A DNA stretch of 61,356 nucleotides from Microseira wollei NIES-4236 (GTDB lineage Bacteria > Cyanobacteriota > Cyanobacteriia > Cyanobacteriales > Aerosakkonemataceae). This document shows, one piece after another, positions 16,410 through 26,535 of the stretch. The stretch is from NCBI RefSeq assembly GCF_020521235.1, contig NZ_BLAY01000041.1:1-61356 (forward strand). Reading direction: 5' to 3'. The position numbers and the translations under genes were made by a program. The notes beneath the pieces were generated by a model. That model was not told the DNA's origin, ran no database searches, and was given only the letters and a program-made list of their open reading frames with translations. The first letter of the stretch is position 1, and the number at the start of each line of letters is the position of its first letter.

Positions 16410-17234
16410 TTACGCTCCAGCTTTTGCTGTTTCTGTGGACTCAGTTGTTGGCTTGGCTTCAGTTTGAGGAGATTGAATCTGCTTGAGGTGAATCGTATTC
16501 ACTTGGTTAATAAAGGTTTCCACCGATTCCTGTACTTTTTGTTTGCGCTGGGCTTCATCTGGTAGATCGTAGAAGCGATAGGGCGAAACTCCTAGAATAA
16601 ATTTTTCCTGTTCCGCCTCCAATAATTCGACAGCCGTGTTGGCTCCAAGCCAGGTTTTCTGAAATGGAAACGAGGTTGAAATACTGGTGACAACCGCTGC
16701 TATAGCCGGGAAAATGACGGGTAACCAACGGATCGCAGTAGAGCTGCTATCGATCTTGTCCAAAAGTACCAAGATGGGCGTCACTCCTGATAAAACAACT
16801 GTAGAGATTTGAAAGATATAGTAGATGTTTCTGGCATTCCGTCGCGTCTCTTTGTAATCGTTAATCAGTTCCTGAGAATATTCAATCGCTCTACCTCGAA
16901 TCAGATTGATCGGATCGTCCTCAACTCCAATCGCTTTGCCAAACATACAATTGTAAAGTTCGGCTTTTCTTTGATTATCCAGTTGTTTTGCCGCTCGCTT
17001 GTAGGTTTCCTGGAAACGCCGATTGAGAAGGATAAGAAAGACGATAATGGTGAGAGCCGCGATCGTGTAGATGACTATTGTTAAATGAGCTTGGAACAAG
17101 ACAGCGACTGCGAGCGCACCAACGCAACAGGCGAGCAGCAGAAACTCTATGAGGTTAAAAATTAGGGGAATCTTCACATCGGTTGTTCCCAAGCCACTGG
17201 AAGCTACTGAGTTACTGTTCAATTGATCGCTCAT
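16410..17234 (-). CDS. DUF4231/SLATT-like membrane protein
   Basis: From ATG 17234 the product is 274 residues. There are four hydrophobic segments: about 25-48, 52-70, then 135-155 and 165-190. The second pair and its surroundings fit DUF4231 of the SLATT group: YKETRRNARNIYYIFQISTVVLSGVTPILVLL, then SFPFQKTWLGANTAVELLEAEQEKFILGVSPY. SLATT proteins are predicted membrane pore-type effectors found with nucleotide-sensing or conflict genes. A sensor partner is not obvious here: the neighbours are a retropepsin-like gene and small secreted proteins. The C-terminal 40 residues are Thr/Glu/Lys rich. The longer TTG start at 17261 is less likely. Confidence 0.7.
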   Translation of the reverse strand: MSDQLNSNSVASSGLGTTDVKIPLIFNLIEFLLLACCVGALAVAVLFQAHLTIVIYTIAALTIIVFLILLNRRFQETYKRAAKQLDNQRKAELYNCMFGKAIGVEDDPINLIRGRAIEYSQELINDYKETRRNARNIYYIFQISTVVLSGVTPILVLLDKIDSSSTAIRWLPVIFPAIAAVVTSISTSFPFQKTWLGANTAVELLEAEQEKFILGVSPYRFYDLPDEAQRKQKVQESVETFINQVNTIHLKQIQSPQTEAKPTTESTETAKAGA

Positions 17235-17502
17235 CTTCAAATTCCGACTGCTACAACACAAATTGCTACAAACAAAATCTATTATAGGGCAAACTATATG
17301 TCTGCTCTAATGTACTTCTATTTTACCATAAAAAATTACCAGTTATTGTGCGGAATAGGTGGTGGTAGCAACGATTGCAGCCTCAACATTGGTATCCTTC
17401 AGCTTTGCCCCATGGTGTAGGAAATTTTTACCGCTACGCCGCATGATACCCAATATAAAGATGGGTGATGGAGACTGGGGGGATCGAGCATGGTGCTTAT
17501 CT

Positions 17503-17613
17503 TTACACTTGGATGAGACGGTTACCTTGAGTCTCCCAAAGGTGATAATAGTGACCGCCACGTAATAGCAGATCGGCATGGGTTCCTTGCTCAACTAAGC
17601 GGCTCTGGGCTTT
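17503..17613 (-). pseudogene. C-terminal remnant of an ABC exporter ATPase
   Basis: Read leftward, the sequence gives SRLVEQGTHADLLLRGGHYY, then HLWETQGNRLIQV and a stop at 17503-17505. This is the usual end of an ABC exporter ATPase (E-x-G-T-H-x-x-L-L-x-x-G-G-x-Y-x-x-L). Nothing upstream of it belongs to such a gene: the frame runs directly into the duplicated small-protein gene (17612-17830). It is a fragment left by a rearrangement. Confidence 0.75.
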
Positions 17614-17830
17614 AATTGTGATCAGAACGACCACCCATATAAAGAGCAGTAGCCAAAGCGATTCCCGGTAAAGCAATGACTACGGACAAGGGAGACTGAA
17701 ACCAACTCGTTTGCTGATATCGTGCTTGGCGATACATGCAAGCAACGCTGGGAGTAGCATCACTCAACAAAACGCTACTGGCGATCGCCACACTCGATAC
17801 AATACCCGCCGCCGACAATTTGGCTTTCAT
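17612..17830 (-). CDS. small secreted protein, copy 2
   Basis: From ATG 17830 (with GGAGG upstream) the product is 72 residues. It is the close paralogue of the gene at 15172-15387; only a handful of residues differ (a Gly added after Ala in the signal region, SDA for SSA, CMYR for CIYR, SDHN for SDQN). The signal peptide and second hydrophobic segment are preserved, which suggests selection at protein level. The direct repeat extends upstream through CCGAGTACCAACACAAAAAA. Confidence 0.65.
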   Translation of the reverse strand: MKAKLSAAGIVSSVAIASSVLLSDATPSVACMYRQARYQQTSWFQSPLSVVIALPGIALATALYMGGRSDHN

Positions 17831-17977
17831 AGTGCTTCCTCCAACTTGGATCGATTCTAAACCCAAACTCTCCAACCGAGTACCAACACAAAAAAGGCGA
17901 CCTCATGCGATCGCCCGTGATAATATTCTTCATCTTCTTACTTCCCTCTCCTCGCAGGAGAGGGGTAGGGGGAGAGG

Positions 17978-19381
<1,404 letters not shown>

Positions 19382-19556
19382 TTAATCCTCTCTCTATAAA
19401 TGGACGCAGAAATCAGTCGGGTACTCGCCCCGTTATTTCAATTTCTATTAATTTGGGCAACCAGGAGTGTAAGTGCGGAGTGTACCCAACCTTACAACTC
19501 CAACAGATTTTTTGGCGATACTGACGGCGGTTAATCGTTAACTGCCAACAAATTTG

Positions 19557-20456
19557 TTATTTCTTCCAGACATCATCATCGTCTTTCAAGTCCACTTCCC
19601 CAAGCTCCTCGAAAGTCATATCGCCAAAGGCATCCAAGTCATCATCATCCGATTTCTTGGACGATTCTTCGCCGAATCCAAGGAAGCTGATGTCACCCAA
19701 ATCTGCCAAGGACTCATCTTTAGACTCAGAAGCAGTTTCGTCGTCGTCCCATGCATCTAGGGAGATGTCTTCCATATCCATCAGCGACGCTGCGGCAGAT
19801 TCATCCGACGCTTCGGTGTCAAAATCAGCGAGTGCCATGGCACCAAAGGCATCCTCTTCTTCTTCGCTCGACTCATCAGATGCTTCGCTGCCAAAATCAT
19901 CGAGCGCCATGACACCAAAGGCATCCTCTTCTTCTTCGCTCGATTCATCAGATGCTTCGCTGCCAAAATCAGCGAGTGCCATGGCACCAAAGGCATCCTC
20001 TTCTTCTTCGCTCGATTCATCAGACGCTTCGCTGCCAAAATCATCGAGCGCCATGGCACCCGACTCCAACGAGGATACTGCGAGCAAATCTTCAGTTGCC
20101 TCTTCCTCTTCTTCTGCGAGCAATCCCACCTCAGCAGATGCCTCAGATGGCGTTGGTTCAACTTTCCCAGGTGGACGGTTACCCAGGGCGATGTCGGGGT
20201 CGAAATTCAACTCCAATACATCGATGAGGGAGTCTGGATCGGAGTTTAGCCTGGAAAACGGGAACATCAACTGCGCCAGCTTGGGTTCGATCGCGTTGAG
20301 TACCCCCAGGATGAGGTAAGAGGGAGGTCGACGACCGCCATCTGGAGTCTTGACGCTATCGACCTCCATTTGTAAGGTCATCCAACTGTGATTTAGCTGA
20401 AAATATTCCAACCACTTCTTTTTTAGAGATGCCGTGAAGTCGTCAAAGAAAGCCAC
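19557..20456 (-). CDS. DUF5331 protein between chlL and chlN
   Basis: The first 100 residues (MAFFDDFTASLKKKWLEYFQLNHSW... PDGGRRPPSYLILGVLNAIEPKLAQLM) fit DUF5331, which is typically encoded between chlL and chlN in cyanobacteria. The next 200 residues are extremely acidic and include three consecutive copies of a 24-residue unit (MAL-DDFGSEASDESSEEEEDAF) encoded by near-identical 72-bp repeats at about 19830-20050, so repeat number could vary. The tail is probably disordered. Position suggests a link to dark chlorophyll synthesis; no activity is known. Confidence 0.85.
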   Translation of the reverse strand: MAFFDDFTASLKKKWLEYFQLNHSWMTLQMEVDSVKTPDGGRRPPSYLILGVLNAIEPKLAQLMFPFSRLNSDPDSLIDVLELNFDPDIALGNRPPGKVEPTPSEASAEVGLLAEEEEEATEDLLAVSSLESGAMALDDFGSEASDESSEEEEDAFGAMALADFGSEASDESSEEEEDAFGVMALDDFGSEASDESSEEEEDAFGAMALADFDTEASDESAAASLMDMEDISLDAWDDDETASESKDESLADLGDISFLGFGEESSKKSDDDDLDAFGDMTFEELGEVDLKDDDDVWKK

Positions 20457-20489
20457 AGGTTCTCCCCCTCATCCTGAAAACTAGACTGT

Positions 20490-21356
20490 TTAAACCATCA
20501 TTAAGTCTAGTTCTTCTTCCTCCGTCTTTGGCGTTGGTTTGGTCGGATTTAGGTAAAAATCTGACAACAATGCGAACAAATCCCGGTCTGGAGCATCGTT
20601 TGGCACCACGCCTTCTGGCAGCGCCAGTAGTTGGTCGGCGATGTTGAGGTAGTAGTCGCAGACGTAGTTGAGCGAGGGGTCGCTTTCTGCCATTTCAAAC
20701 AAGGTCTTGCCCTTGACGCGGGACACGCGAATGTCTTCAATCAAAGGCAGCACTTCCAGCACCGGCATGGGGACGGATTCTACGTATTTATCAATCAAAT
20801 CGCGCTTCGAGGTGCGGTTGCCAATTAAACCAGCCAGACGCAACGGGTGAGTCCGAGCTTTTTCCCGCACCGAGGCGGCGATGCGGTTGGCGGCGAACAA
20901 AGCGTCAAACCCGTTGTCGGTGACGATGATGCAGTAGTCGGCATAGTTGAGGGGCGCTGCAAAACCGCCGCAAACCACGTCACCCAATACGTCGAACAGA
21001 ATCACGTCGTATTCGTCGAAGGCGTTGAGTTCTTTGAGCAGCTTCACAGTTTCCCCCACCACGTAACCGCCGCAACCCGCACCCGCCGGAGGGCCACCCG
21101 CTTCCACGCAGTCCACTCCGGCGTAGCCAGTGTAAATCACATCTTCGGGCCAAACATCTTCGTAGTGGTAGTCCTTCGCCTGAAGCGTATCGATAATCGT
21201 GGGGATTAAGAAACCAGTCAGGGTAAAGGTGCTGTCGTGTTTGGGGTCGCAACCAATTTGCAGCACTTTCTTCCCGCGTTTGGCTAAGGCTGTGGAGATG
21301 TTACAGCTGGTTGTGGATTTACCGATTCCCCCTTTTCCGTAAACTGCTAGTTTCAC
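20490..21356 (-). CDS. chlL: light-independent protochlorophyllide reductase iron-sulfur ATPase
   Basis: ChlL is the nitrogenase-Fe-protein-like homodimer that passes electrons to ChlN-ChlB with ATP hydrolysis. The 288-residue product shows the P-loop [10 protein letters not shown] at residues 8-17, switch I near [11 protein letters not shown], and the two cysteines that hold the bridging [4Fe-4S] cluster: near 97 (GAGCGGY) and 131 (DVVCGGF). Length matches the family. It is the first gene of the chlL-DUF5331-chlN group, with a 33-bp gap to the next; the promoter should lie in 21357-21931. Confidence 0.97.
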   Translation of the reverse strand: MKLAVYGKGGIGKSTTSCNISTALAKRGKKVLQIGCDPKHDSTFTLTGFLIPTIIDTLQAKDYHYEDVWPEDVIYTGYAGVDCVEAGGPPAGAGCGGYVVGETVKLLKELNAFDEYDVILFDVLGDVVCGGFAAPLNYADYCIIVTDNGFDALFAANRIAASVREKARTHPLRLAGLIGNRTSKRDLIDKYVESVPMPVLEVLPLIEDIRVSRVKGKTLFEMAESDPSLNYVCDYYLNIADQLLALPEGVVPNDAPDRDLFALLSDFYLNPTKPTPKTEEEELDLMMV

Positions 21357-21931
21357 AGGCTTTTGTTCTCCTTAATTTTGGCTTGTCAGAATATGCTTTA
21401 TTTGTCGAATTCTGCTTGGGTTTCGCTTTGTACACAAAAGCATTATTGTCCAACTTTCCCTGGATTGAAAGGGCTTCTCAAGACAGTTTAGGGTTTAAAA
21501 CAGAGCATCTGCTTTTATTAGTTATTTATAAATTGCCAACCGCTTTCCCTTCAATATATAGCTTTTAAAAATCATTTAATTAAAGTTTATGTAGTTAAAT
21601 ATAATAATTTGGTACAATAAGCAAAAGTAAAAAAATCGGTTTCGCGGTGGGGTGCGATATGCATCGGGCAAGCTGAGGAAAAGCACTTCTGCTGAGTATG
21701 AATTGGGTGCGGTGATAAGACTTGGTGAAAGTTGCTCACCTACTCACCTGCTGACCTGCACCCCTGCACCCCTGCTGATCTGGGAGGTTTGGCAAGGGCG
21801 GTGTGAAATTAGTAAAGAATAATTAATTTTAGCGCTGGCTCGACTTCTGTCTTTGGTTGGTAGTCGCGGAAAATGGGTTAGTTACAATGAAGTGACGTTT
21901 GCCCCGCGATCGCATCATGTAACCAAAGAAT
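21357..21931. other. 575-bp divergent spacer between chlL and an ABC exporter
   Basis: No gene is visible. The region is AT-rich at about 21560-21640. It contains a C-rich repeat (CACCCCTGCACCCCTGCTGA) near 21760. It must hold the promoters for both chlL (leftward) and the ABC genes (rightward), but I cannot pick convincing -35 and -10 boxes. Confidence 0.5.
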
Positions 21932-22915
21932 ATGCAAATCATCGAAGCGCTTGACCTGAGCAAGGTCTATCCGGTGGCAGTCAAAGAACCGGGGCTAAAA
22001 GGAACGCTGAAGCACTTTCTGCGCCGCACCTACCGCCAGGTAAAAGCCGTGCAGTCCGTTTCCTTCCAAATTGAAGCGGGCGAAGTGGTGGGGTTTTTAG
22101 GCCCCAATGGTGCGGGAAAAACCACGACGCTGAAAATGCTCACCGGACTGATTCATCCCTCCAGCGGCAAAGTCCAAGTAGCAGAACGCATCCCCTTCAA
22201 GCGGGACAAGGCATTTTTGCAAAAAATTACCCTAGTAATGGGGCAAAAACAGCAACTGCTGTGGGACTTACCAGCATTGGACTCGCTCAGAATCAACGCC
22301 GCCGTCTACGATATACCAGAAAAAGAGTTTCGCTATCGGGTGGGAGAACTCACCGAAATGCTTGCCCTCGAAGGCAAATTAAACCAACCCGTGCGAAAAC
22401 TATCTTTAGGCGAACGCATGAAAGCGGAATTACTCGCCGCACTCTTGCACCGTCCCCAAGTACTATTTTTAGACGAGCCAACTTTGGGACTAGATGTCAA
22501 CGCTCAAGTTGGCGTGCGCGACTTCTTGCGCGAGTATAACCAGCGCTACCAAGCGACAATACTTTTAACCAGCCACTACATGGCGGATATTACCGCTTTG
22601 TGCCAGCGAGTACTTTTAATTCACCAAGGACAGCTAATTTACGACGGCAGTTTAGAAGGGTTGTTAGAAAGATATGCCCCCTGTCGCGAAGTTCAACTCG
22701 AACTAGCTCATGCCCTACCTGAAGAAAAATTATCTCCCTACGGTGAAATAGAAGCAATCGAAGCGCGGGAAGTGCGCTTGCTGGTGCGACGGGAAGAACT
22801 CACCCGCACGGTTTCTCGGATGCTGGCTGAACTGGAAGTATTAGATTTGACCATTACAGATCCGCCGGTTGAAGATGTAATAGGTCGGGTATTCCGTGCC
22901 GGGGTGGTATCGTGA
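21932..22915 (+). CDS. ABC-2 exporter ATP-binding protein
   Basis: The 327-residue ATPase has Walker A GPNGAGKTT near residue 55, the ABC signature LSLGERMKAELLAALLH near 156, Walker B VLFLDEPTLGLD near 174 and the H-switch LTSHYM. The long N-terminus (about 40 residues with KHFLRRTYRQVKAVQSVSF) and C-terminal 90 residues resemble the DUF990-associated exporter ATPases. It is followed by two integral membrane subunits of the same type. The substrate is unknown; related systems export drugs, lipids or viologens. Confidence 0.92.
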   Translation: MQIIEALDLSKVYPVAVKEPGLKGTLKHFLRRTYRQVKAVQSVSFQIEAGEVVGFLGPNGAGKTTTLKMLTGLIHPSSGKVQVAERIPFKRDKAFLQKITLVMGQKQQLLWDLPALDSLRINAAVYDIPEKEFRYRVGELTEMLALEGKLNQPVRKLSLGERMKAELLAALLHRPQVLFLDEPTLGLDVNAQVGVRDFLREYNQRYQATILLTSHYMADITALCQRVLLIHQGQLIYDGSLEGLLERYAPCREVQLELAHALPEEKLSPYGEIEAIEAREVRLLVRREELTRTVSRMLAELEVLDLTITDPPVEDVIGRVFRAGVVS

Positions 22916-22920
22916 AATTG

Positions 22921-23045
22921 AGTTGCCTACACCCTAAAGGGTGCGGCTACACGAACTAAGCCTGCCTCCGCAGGCTTTGGTTTAGTCCGCGCAGGCGGAC
23001 TTGGTTTGTATAGCCCCAGGCTTCAGCCTGTGGGCGTTATTAAGA
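22921..23045. repeat. dispersed palindromic repeat
   Basis: Contains GCGGCTACACGAACTAAGCC, AGCCTGCCTCCGCAGGCT (palindromic) and a CCAGGCTTCAGCCTG palindrome. A similar block is at 58115-58165. It separates the ATPase from the first permease by 146 bp, so the two genes may be loosely coupled. Confidence 0.75.
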
Positions 23046-23061
23046 CAAGCGCAAGAGTGAA

Positions 23062-23850
23062 ATGAAAAAAATTATCAGAAAAGCCAAGACGCTGATTGAA
23101 GTTTACTACGCCTACATGGTGGAATACCGAGCCGAGGTAATTTTATGGGTGTTGTCAGGATCTTTGCCGATTATTTTAATGGGCATTTGGATGCAAGCGG
23201 CGCAAGGTGGGCAGTTTGGACTAAAACCGGCAGACTTTGCTCGCTACTTTCTGGCAGTTTTTATTGTGCGGCAGTTTAGTACAGTTTGGGTAATTTGGGA
23301 CTTTGAACGGGACGTAGTAGAAGGAAAGCTTTCCTTTCGATTACTTCAGCCGATAGATCCAATTTGGCATCACATTGCTTCCCACGTTAGTGAAAGGTTT
23401 GCCCGCTTGCCGTTTTCTTTAGCGTTGGTGGGTTTATTTTTCCTTCTGTATCCCCAGTCTTTTTGGATACCGAGTTTATCCAGATTATTACTGTTTGTGC
23501 TAGCGCTCGCTCTCTCCTTCTCCTTACGTTTCCTGGTACAATACACCTTCGCCATGTTCGCATTTTGGGTAGAACGCGCGGTGGCGATCGAGCAATTCTG
23601 GTCGTTGTTATATCTCTTTCTCTCTGGTATTATTGCTCCGTTAGAACTATTTCCCAGCGAAGTGAGCCAGGTAGTACTTTGGACACCATTTCCCTATTTA
23701 ATCCATTTTCCCGCAGCATTGTTAATAGGATTACCTGTAGATGCAGTCAGAGGATTTTTGACAACATGGGGTTGGTTAATAATTTTCTTCGTTGGGAACC
23801 GTTGGTTGTGGCGTCGAGGATTAAAGCAATATTCTGGGATGGGCGCGTGA
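23062..23850 (+). CDS. ABC-2 family transporter membrane protein (DUF990 type), subunit 1
   Basis: The 262-residue protein has six hydrophobic segments (about 28-47, 60-80, 118-140, 142-165, 175-198, 230-250). The N-terminal pattern KAKTLIEVYYAYMVEYRAEVILW and the loop with VVEGKLSFRLLQPIDPIWHH match the ABC2_membrane_6 family. It would dimerise with the next gene's product to form the membrane channel for the ATPase encoded just upstream. Start ATG at 23062. Confidence 0.88.
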   Translation: MKKIIRKAKTLIEVYYAYMVEYRAEVILWVLSGSLPIILMGIWMQAAQGGQFGLKPADFARYFLAVFIVRQFSTVWVIWDFERDVVEGKLSFRLLQPIDPIWHHIASHVSERFARLPFSLALVGLFFLLYPQSFWIPSLSRLLLFVLALALSFSLRFLVQYTFAMFAFWVERAVAIEQFWSLLYLFLSGIIAPLELFPSEVSQVVLWTPFPYLIHFPAALLIGLPVDAVRGFLTTWGWLIIFFVGNRWLWRRGLKQYSGMGA

Positions 23851-23908
23851 AGATGCGGGTATGCTGAAACTGCTTTTACAATTAGCAATTAGCAATTAGC
23901 AATTAGCA

Positions 23909-24691
23909 ATGACAAGATATTTACGAGTATTGGGGTTATTTTGGGGAACTGCGATCGCAGCCGAATTGGAGTATCGAGTTAACTTTATTTTGGCAGCACT
24001 GAGCAGCTTGGGCAACCTGTTGGGCAGTTTATTTACCCTGTTTTTGTTTTACCGCACTGGTTATAGCTTCCACGGGTGGAAGTGGGAAGAAGCATTAGTA
24101 GTGCTGGGAGTGTTTACTTTACTACAGGGTTTTTCCAGTACCTTCCTCGTTCCTAACCTAAATCGCATCGTGCGACAAGTCCAAGAAGGCACTTTGGACT
24201 TTGTATTATTAAAGCCGATTAGCAGCCAATTTTGGCTTTCTGCCCGTAGCGTTTCGCCTTGGGGACTGCCAGATTTAATCTTTGGTTTGGTGTTAGTTGG
24301 ATATGCCGGTACGCGACTGGGGATTAAAACCAGCGATTATGCGATCGCTGCCGTACCGATTGTATTTGGTTTGGGGATTCTTTACAGCTTGTGGTTTATG
24401 CTGGGAGCAACCAGCATTTGGTTTGTCAAAATTTATAATGTTACCGAAGTGCTGCGCGGGTTGTTAGAAGCGGGAAGGTTCCCGATGGTAGCTTATCCAA
24501 CAGCTTATCGATTTTTCTTTACTTGTATAGTGCCGGTAGCATTTTTAACAACTGTACCAGCAGAAGCGATGTTAGGGCGGGTGGAAATTGGTTGGGTGAT
24601 AGGTGCGGGAGTATTGGCGCTGGGGTTATTTTTGATTTCGATAGGGTTTTGGCGATTTGCATTGCGGTTTTATACGAGTGCGTCGAGCTAG
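23909..24691 (+). CDS. ABC-2 family transporter membrane protein (DUF990 type), subunit 2
   Basis: The 260-residue protein has the same six-segment build (AAELEYRVNFILAAL, VQEGTLDFVLLKPISSQFWLS) as the gene before it, from which it is separated by 58 bp containing STRR heptamers. ATG 23909 directly follows the heptamer run, so the ribosome site is weak. Its last 54 codons were duplicated: a decayed copy lies at 27856-28017, behind the MBOAT-SGNH pair. Confidence 0.88.
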   Translation: MTRYLRVLGLFWGTAIAAELEYRVNFILAALSSLGNLLGSLFTLFLFYRTGYSFHGWKWEEALVVLGVFTLLQGFSSTFLVPNLNRIVRQVQEGTLDFVLLKPISSQFWLSARSVSPWGLPDLIFGLVLVGYAGTRLGIKTSDYAIAAVPIVFGLGILYSLWFMLGATSIWFVKIYNVTEVLRGLLEAGRFPMVAYPTAYRFFFTCIVPVAFLTTVPAEAMLGRVEIGWVIGAGVLALGLFLISIGFWRFALRFYTSASS

Positions 24692-24885
24692 CATGACTAT
24701 GGGAATCCACTTGCGTGGTTACGGGGAGTTAAAATTAGCGAAAAACCGATTGTGCTAGTTGAATATACCGAAAGCGATTTAAGAATAAAAAAAACTTTCT
24801 GCCAGTTTAACCAACTTCTATTTCAAACCATATAATGGATTTGAACTCGACGGTGTTGGTAAATTCACTTTTTTCAAACAGAAAA

Positions 24886-26535
24886 ATGACGTTTAATTCC
24901 GTTGACTTTGTAATTTTTGTTACAATAACTTATTTACTCTACCGGGTGCCTCTGGGCGGGCAAAACTTGATATTGCTCGCGGCTAGCTATATATTTTATG
25001 CCTGGTGGGATGTGAGGTTCGTTTTTCTGATCGTCTTATCAACCGCAGTAGATTTCTACTGCGGGTCTATGATTGAGACGGGTCGATTAACCCGATCTAG
25101 GCGCAGGGTTGCGGCTTGGTGCCTGATATTGGCAGCGTTCTTTTGTATTACCGTGCAATGGAATGCAGTTCGGCTCAACACAGAAACATTCGCTTTATCA
25201 GTGCAGTGGAATCAACTTCTACCTGCTGCACCGTCAGGGTGGGTGGTATTAATTGCGACAATAGCATTAGTAGCGAGCGCTAATCTGCTGTATCCAAGGT
25301 TTAGCGCAATCAAGGAAAAACAACGACGGGATTTGTTCCTGTGGATTAGTATATGTACAAACCTGGGACTCCTTGGCTTTTTTAAGTACTTCAATTTCTT
25401 CATTGACAGTGCTGTTGCAGGCATTCGCTCCCTGGGGATTGAGGCAGAATTATTAAATTTAAACATCGTTCTGCCTGTAGCAATCTCGTTTTACACGTTT
25501 AAGACGATAAGCTACACCGTTGATATCTATCGAGGCAAGATCGAGCCAGCGCAAAAATTTGCGGAATTTGCCCTTTTCTTAGCTTATTTTCCCTCATTAC
25601 TTGCGGGTCCAATCGATCGCTCATACCACTTACTGCCGCAGTTGTCAAAGCCACGTAGGCTAAGTTTCGAGCAATCTGCTCAAGGCATTTTTCTGATATT
25701 ATTCGGCTTGTTCAAGAAAGTGGCAATCTCTGACGGGGTAGCAGGTTCGGTCAATGCAATCTACGGTACGAGTGGGGCGGTTTCTTGGATTGATGTTGTT
25801 TTGGCAACTTTCCTTTACGCTATCCAAATCTACGGCGATTTCTCCGGCTACACCGATATGGCTAGGGGAATATCCAAACTGTTCGGCATCGAACTGATGC
25901 TCAACTTCAATCTGCCATATTTCTCCAAAGATCCTAGCGAGTTTTGGCGGCGGTGGCACATCAGTCTCTCTACTTGGTTGCGGGATTATCTCTACATTCC
26001 CCTGGGTGGAAACCGTAAAGGAGAGTTACGAACTTATCTAAATCTGATGACGACAATGGTGCTGGGTGGACTTTGGCACGGTGCGGCATGGAACTTTGTC
26101 CTCTGGGGCTTTTATCAAGGCGGACTTTTGTGCGTGTATCGAGTTTTTAGTCCCAAAGATAAGAAACAAAGTGCATCGCCAAATGGTTTGGGAAATTGGC
26201 AAGGGATAGTAGCAACATTGTTCTTCTTTGTATTAACTTGCTATGGGTGGCTGTTGTTCCGAGCAACATCTCTGGCTCAGATTGTCACGTTGACAAAAAT
26301 TCTGTTTGTGGATATAGGAAACTTCGCCCTCACCATGCCAAAGCCGCCGTTACCTGCCTTGTTGGGTATTCCAATACTCATGGGGTATGAATTTTTGGCC
26401 TACAAATCTCAGAATCAAGATTTTTACCTTCGTTATCCAACCCCAGCGCGTGCAGCCATTTATGCAACAATGCTGGTTATTGTGTTTATGGGATTGAGCA
26501 ATGCACCTGCACAGTATATATACTCTCAGTTCTAA
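24886..26535 (+). CDS. MBOAT family membrane O-acyltransferase
   Basis: MBOAT enzymes move acyl groups across or at the membrane onto polysaccharides, lipids or proteins. From ATG 24886 (MTFNSVDFVIFVTITYLLYR, the usual start type of the AlgI-like group) the product has 549 residues and about ten membrane segments. Seen: the PSLLAGPIDR motif, the FGYTDMARGISKLFGI-like block (DFSGYTDMARGISKLFG), PSEFWRRWHISLSTWLRDYLYIPLGG and the catalytic-His region GGLWHGAAWNFVLWG. The ATG at 24835 would add 17 residues. It overlaps the next gene by 35 bp, so the two are coupled. Confidence 0.92.
   Translation: MTFNSVDFVIFVTITYLLYRVPLGGQNLILLAASYIFYAWWDVRFVFLIVLSTAVDFYCGSMIETGRLTRSRRRVAAWCLILAAFFCITVQWNAVRLNTETFALSVQWNQLLPAAPSGWVVLIATIALVASANLLYPRFSAIKEKQRRDLFLWISICTNLGLLGFFKYFNFFIDSAVAGIRSLGIEAELLNLNIVLPVAISFYTFKTISYTVDIYRGKIEPAQKFAEFALFLAYFPSLLAGPIDRSYHLLPQLSKPRRLSFEQSAQGIFLILFGLFKKVAISDGVAGSVNAIYGTSGAVSWIDVVLATFLYAIQIYGDFSGYTDMARGISKLFGIELMLNFNLPYFSKDPSEFWRRWHISLSTWLRDYLYIPLGGNRKGELRTYLNLMTTMVLGGLWHGAAWNFVLWGFYQGGLLCVYRVFSPKDKKQSASPNGLGNWQGIVATLFFFVLTCYGWLLFRATSLAQIVTLTKILFVDIGNFALTMPKPPLPALLGIPILMGYEFLAYKSQNQDFYLRYPTPARAAIYATMLVIVFMGLSNAPAQYIYSQF

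Noticed and set aside
17343-17594. Leftward 83-codon frame starting near the ABC remnant
   Set aside because: Its frame differs from the exporter remnant (VEQGTHADLLL), and it has no protein-like pattern.
19657-20319. A 220-codon rightward frame
   Set aside because: It is the complement of the DUF5331 acidic repeat (giving Ser/Ala-rich SSSSLDSSDAS). The open state is due to the repeat composition, not coding.
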